From NCBI GenBank assembly GCA_030836965.1, contig JAUPLM010000027.1, positions 1 to 7,097 of the forward strand: a DNA stretch of 7,097 nucleotides, given 5' to 3'. Below are positions 4,813-7,097 of this stretch, piece after piece. This DNA is from Thermodesulfobacteriota bacterium. GTDB lineage: Bacteria; Desulfobacterota; Desulfobacteria; Desulfobacterales; RPRI01. Position 1 is the stretch's first letter. Each line of letters opens with the position of its first letter. The translations under genes were made by a program, and so were the position numbers. Below the pieces are notes generated by a model. It was not told the origin of the DNA and did not search any database. It saw nothing but the letters and a program-made list of their open reading frames with translations.

Positions 4813-7097
4813 ATGAAGAAGAGCACGCTTTTCAACAACTGGGGCACTTTCAGCAAAGGAACTGACTGGAAAAGCATACAGATTTCCTTTGCCAATCATC
4901 TCGAATATTCCCTCTCCAAGGACCAGTATACCGCGACCGACCGCGACCTCTATCTCTCTCTCGCTCTTTCCGCAAGGGACCGCCTTATTGAACGCTGGAT
5001 CAGGACTCAGCAGTTATACTACAATAACGACGTCAAGAGGGTCTATTATCTTTCGGCCGAATATCTCATGGGGAGGCTTCTTGTAAACAACCTGATCAAT
5101 CTTGGAATTTACAAAGACACAAAGAGGGCTATGGAGGAGTTGAATATCGACCTCGACGATCTCTGTGAAAATGAACCGGATATGGGGCTTGGAAACGGCG
5201 GACTGGGAAGGCTGGCATCATGCTTTCTCGATTCCATGGCAACCCTTGAAATACCGGCATACGGATATGGAATAAGATACGAATTCGGCATTTTCGATCA
5301 GGCCATAAGGAATCTGGGGCAGGTCGAGCTTCCTGAAAACTGGCTCAAGTACGCAAATCCCTGGGAGATTGCAAGGCCCGAATACAGTTTTACCGTTCAT
5401 TTTTACGGTCGGATCAAGCAGATAATCCTTCCCGACGGAAAATTGAAAACAGAGTGGGTCGATACCAATGATGTAATAGGCATCGCCTATGATATTCCGA
5501 TCGACGGTTATGACAACAATACCGTGAATACTTTAAGGCTATGGTCTGCAAGGGCTTCAAATGAATTTGATCTTAAATATTTCCAGCATGGTGATTATCT
5601 GAAAGCCGTGGAGGAGAAAAACATCTCTGAAAACATTTCGAAAGTTCTTTATCCGAATGATGATAAATCTGAGGGGAGAGAACTGAGGCTCAAACAGGAG
5701 TATTTTTTTGTTTCCTGTTCCATCCAGGATATTGTAAGACGGTATCTTGTGAACCACGACACTTTCGACGAATTTCCAGACAAGGTCGCGATACAGATGA
5801 ACGACACTCATCCTGCGCTTGCAATTCCTGAGCTTATGCGTTTGCTGCTTGATGAGCAGGGTCTTGACTGGGAAAAAGCCTGGGATATCACAGCAAGAAC
5901 ATGTGCATACACAAACCACACACTTCTTTCGGAAGCCCTCGAGAAATGGCCGGTTCCCATGTTTGAATCTCTTCTTCCGCGTCATCTGCAGATAATATAT
6001 GAGATAAACCGCAGATTTTTGCGCGATGTTGCAGTCCGTTATCTGGGTGACGAAAACCGGATGCGCGGAATGTCGATTATTGAAGAGGATACCGAAAAAA
6101 GAATCCGAATGGCGCATCTTGCCATAGTCGGATCACATTCCGTAAACGGCGTGGCTGCGCTTCACAGCAGGCTGCTCAAAGAAAAAGAGCTGAAAGACTT
6201 CGATGAAATGTATCCCGGCAAATTCAACAATAAAACAAACGGAATTACTCCCCGCAGGTGGCTGCTTGCCGGAAATCCAAGGCTTTCCAAGCTTATTACC
6301 TCGCGGATAGGGAACGAATGGGCCAAAGATCTGTACCAGCTTCGTAGAATTGAGCCTTTTATAGAAGATCCCGATTTTGTAAAAGAATGGAAAGCCGTAA
6401 AGCTTGCAAACAAAGAGCAGCTTTCTAAGATTATACTTGATAATACCGGAATCCAAATAGACCATGGTTCAATTTATGACATTCAGGTGAAAAGAATACA
6501 TGAATATAAGAGACAGCTGCTTAATATTATTCATATTATTTACTGCTGGCTGAAGCTCAAGCAGGAGCCCGATTTTTCCATGCATCCCCGTACTTTTCTT
6601 TTCGGAGGAAAAGCGGCACCGGGATATTTTACGGCCAAAACCATTATCCGTCTCATTTGCCATGTTGCTGAAATGCTTAACCGTGACATATCAACGAACA
6701 AGACGATCAGGGTCGTATTCATTCCCAATTACCGGGTTTCTCTTGCAGAAAAAATATTCCCGGCTGCGGATCTCTCCGAGCAGATTTCAACGTCCGGCTT
6801 TGAAGCTTCGGGAACTTCCAATATGAAATTTGCATTAAACGGAGCCCTGACTATCGGAACCCTGGACGGGGCAAATATAGAAATAATGGAAGAGGTCGGC
6901 AGGGAGAACATATTTATTTTCGGATTGACCGCTGAAGAGGTCTCGGCAAGGCGGCATACTTACAGCCCGCGGGAATATTACATGAAGGACCCTATTCTTG
7001 GAAGGGCGATAGATCTTATCAGGGAAGGATTTTTCAGCCCCGAAGAGCCCGATATATTCCATTCCCTTGTCGATCTGCTGCTCAATGACGACAGATA
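4813..7097 (+). CDS. glgP: Glycogen/maltodextrin phosphorylase, 3' end cut by window
   Basis: An open frame of 761 codons runs off the right edge. The enzyme uses phosphate to release glucose 1-phosphate from alpha-1,4-glucan ends in the cytoplasm. Family landmarks occur in order: YYLSAEYLMGR (78-88), GLGNGGLGRLA (125-135), PENWLKYANPWE, MNDTHPALAIPEL (from 329), TNHTLLSEALEKWP (367-380), NNKTNGITPRRWL, KRIHEYKRQ (560-568), FGGKAAPGY (597-605) and the PLP site EASGTSNMKFALNGA with the cofactor lysine at 672, followed by TLDGANIEI. Bacterial members are usually about 800-850 residues, so roughly 40-90 C-terminal residues are missing. The frame is intact throughout what is visible. The start has GGAG at 4803-4806, six bases before ATG. 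Strict preference for glycogen or maltodextrin cannot be told. It is probably its own unit, or the first gene of one continuing rightward. Confidence 0.96.
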   Translation, partial: MKKSTLFNNWGTFSKGTDWKSIQISFANHLEYSLSKDQYTATDRDLYLSLALSARDRLIERWIRTQQLYYNNDVKRVYYLSAEYLMGRLLVNNLINLGIYKDTKRAMEELNIDLDDLCENEPDMGLGNGGLGRLASCFLDSMATLEIPAYGYGIRYEFGIFDQAIRNLGQVELPENWLKYANPWEIARPEYSFTVHFYGRIKQIILPDGKLKTEWVDTNDVIGIAYDIPIDGYDNNTVNTLRLWSARASNEFDLKYFQHGDYLKAVEEKNISENISKVLYPNDDKSEGRELRLKQEYFFVSCSIQDIVRRYLVNHDTFDEFPDKVAIQMNDTHPALAIPELMRLLLDEQGLDWEKAWDITARTCAYTNHTLLSEALEKWPVPMFESLLPRHLQIIYEINRRFLRDVAVRYLGDENRMRGMSIIEEDTEKRIRMAHLAIVGSHSVNGVAALHSRLLKEKELKDFDEMYPGKFNNKTNGITPRRWLLAGNPRLSKLITSRIGNEWAKDLYQLRRIEPFIEDPDFVKEWKAVKLANKEQLSKIILDNTGIQIDHGSIYDIQVKRIHEYKRQLLNIIHIIYCWLKLKQEPDFSMHPRTFLFGGKAAPGYFTAKTIIRLICHVAEMLNRDISTNKTIRVVFIPNYRVSLAEKIFPAADLSEQISTSGFEASGTSNMKFALNGALTIGTLDGANIEIMEEVGRENIFIFGLTAEEVSARRHTYSPREYYMKDPILGRAIDLIREGFFSPEEPDIFHSLVDLLLNDDR

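Noticed and set aside
5557..6117. 186-codon minus-strand frame opposite glgP
   Set aside because: It is antisense to conserved phosphorylase motifs, and its composition shows no domain or ribosome site.

Overview
The window looks like chromosomal DNA of a Gram-negative environmental bacterium, most likely a deltaproteobacterium in the broad sense (Desulfobacterota or Syntrophales-like). This rests on three things: the carboxyspermidine route to polyamines, a PAS/HisKA protein of a style common in that group, and dispersed hairpin repeats (CGTAAAAAG-type and CACAAAGGCAC-type) that I associate with such genomes. The assignment is inference, because there is no rRNA or other marker gene here.

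Layout. At the left edge (1-61, minus) is the first 20 codons of a RecB-like helicase-nuclease, cut just before its Walker A motif. A 289-bp divergent gap follows, holding a nested inverted repeat (191-315). Then comes a 146-residue tandem ACT-domain protein (351-791, plus). The convergent gap 792-1098 is filled mostly by a 227-bp MITE-like element with 29-bp perfect terminal inverted repeats (858-1084). Next is a two-gene minus-strand operon for polyamine synthesis: carboxynorspermidine/carboxyspermidine dehydrogenase (2387-3571) followed by the PLP decarboxylase nspC (1099-2238). A 107-bp hairpin repeat sits between the two genes and supplies the stop codon of the first. A perfect-consensus sigma70 promoter (3661-3689) stands upstream of the operon. 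Divergent from it is a 273-residue PAS-like/HisKA protein (3860-4681) that has the phospho-acceptor histidine but no ATPase domain. Last is a glycogen/maltodextrin phosphorylase (4813 to the right edge), intact as far as it can be read but cut off before its C-terminus.

How the genes work together. Only the polyamine pair forms a clear functional unit: the dehydrogenase joins a diamine to aspartate semialdehyde, and NspC decarboxylates the product to spermidine or norspermidine. The genes that supply putrescine (speA/speB or speC) are not in the window. RecB (recombination), the ACT protein (probably amino-acid sensing), the kinase-like protein (signalling) and GlgP (glycogen breakdown) look like separate transcription units. 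I see no defence island, CRISPR array, tRNA, rRNA or autonomous transposase. The least ordinary content is the set of non-coding repeats and the ATPase-less kinase; I did not find a convincing undescribed multi-gene system.
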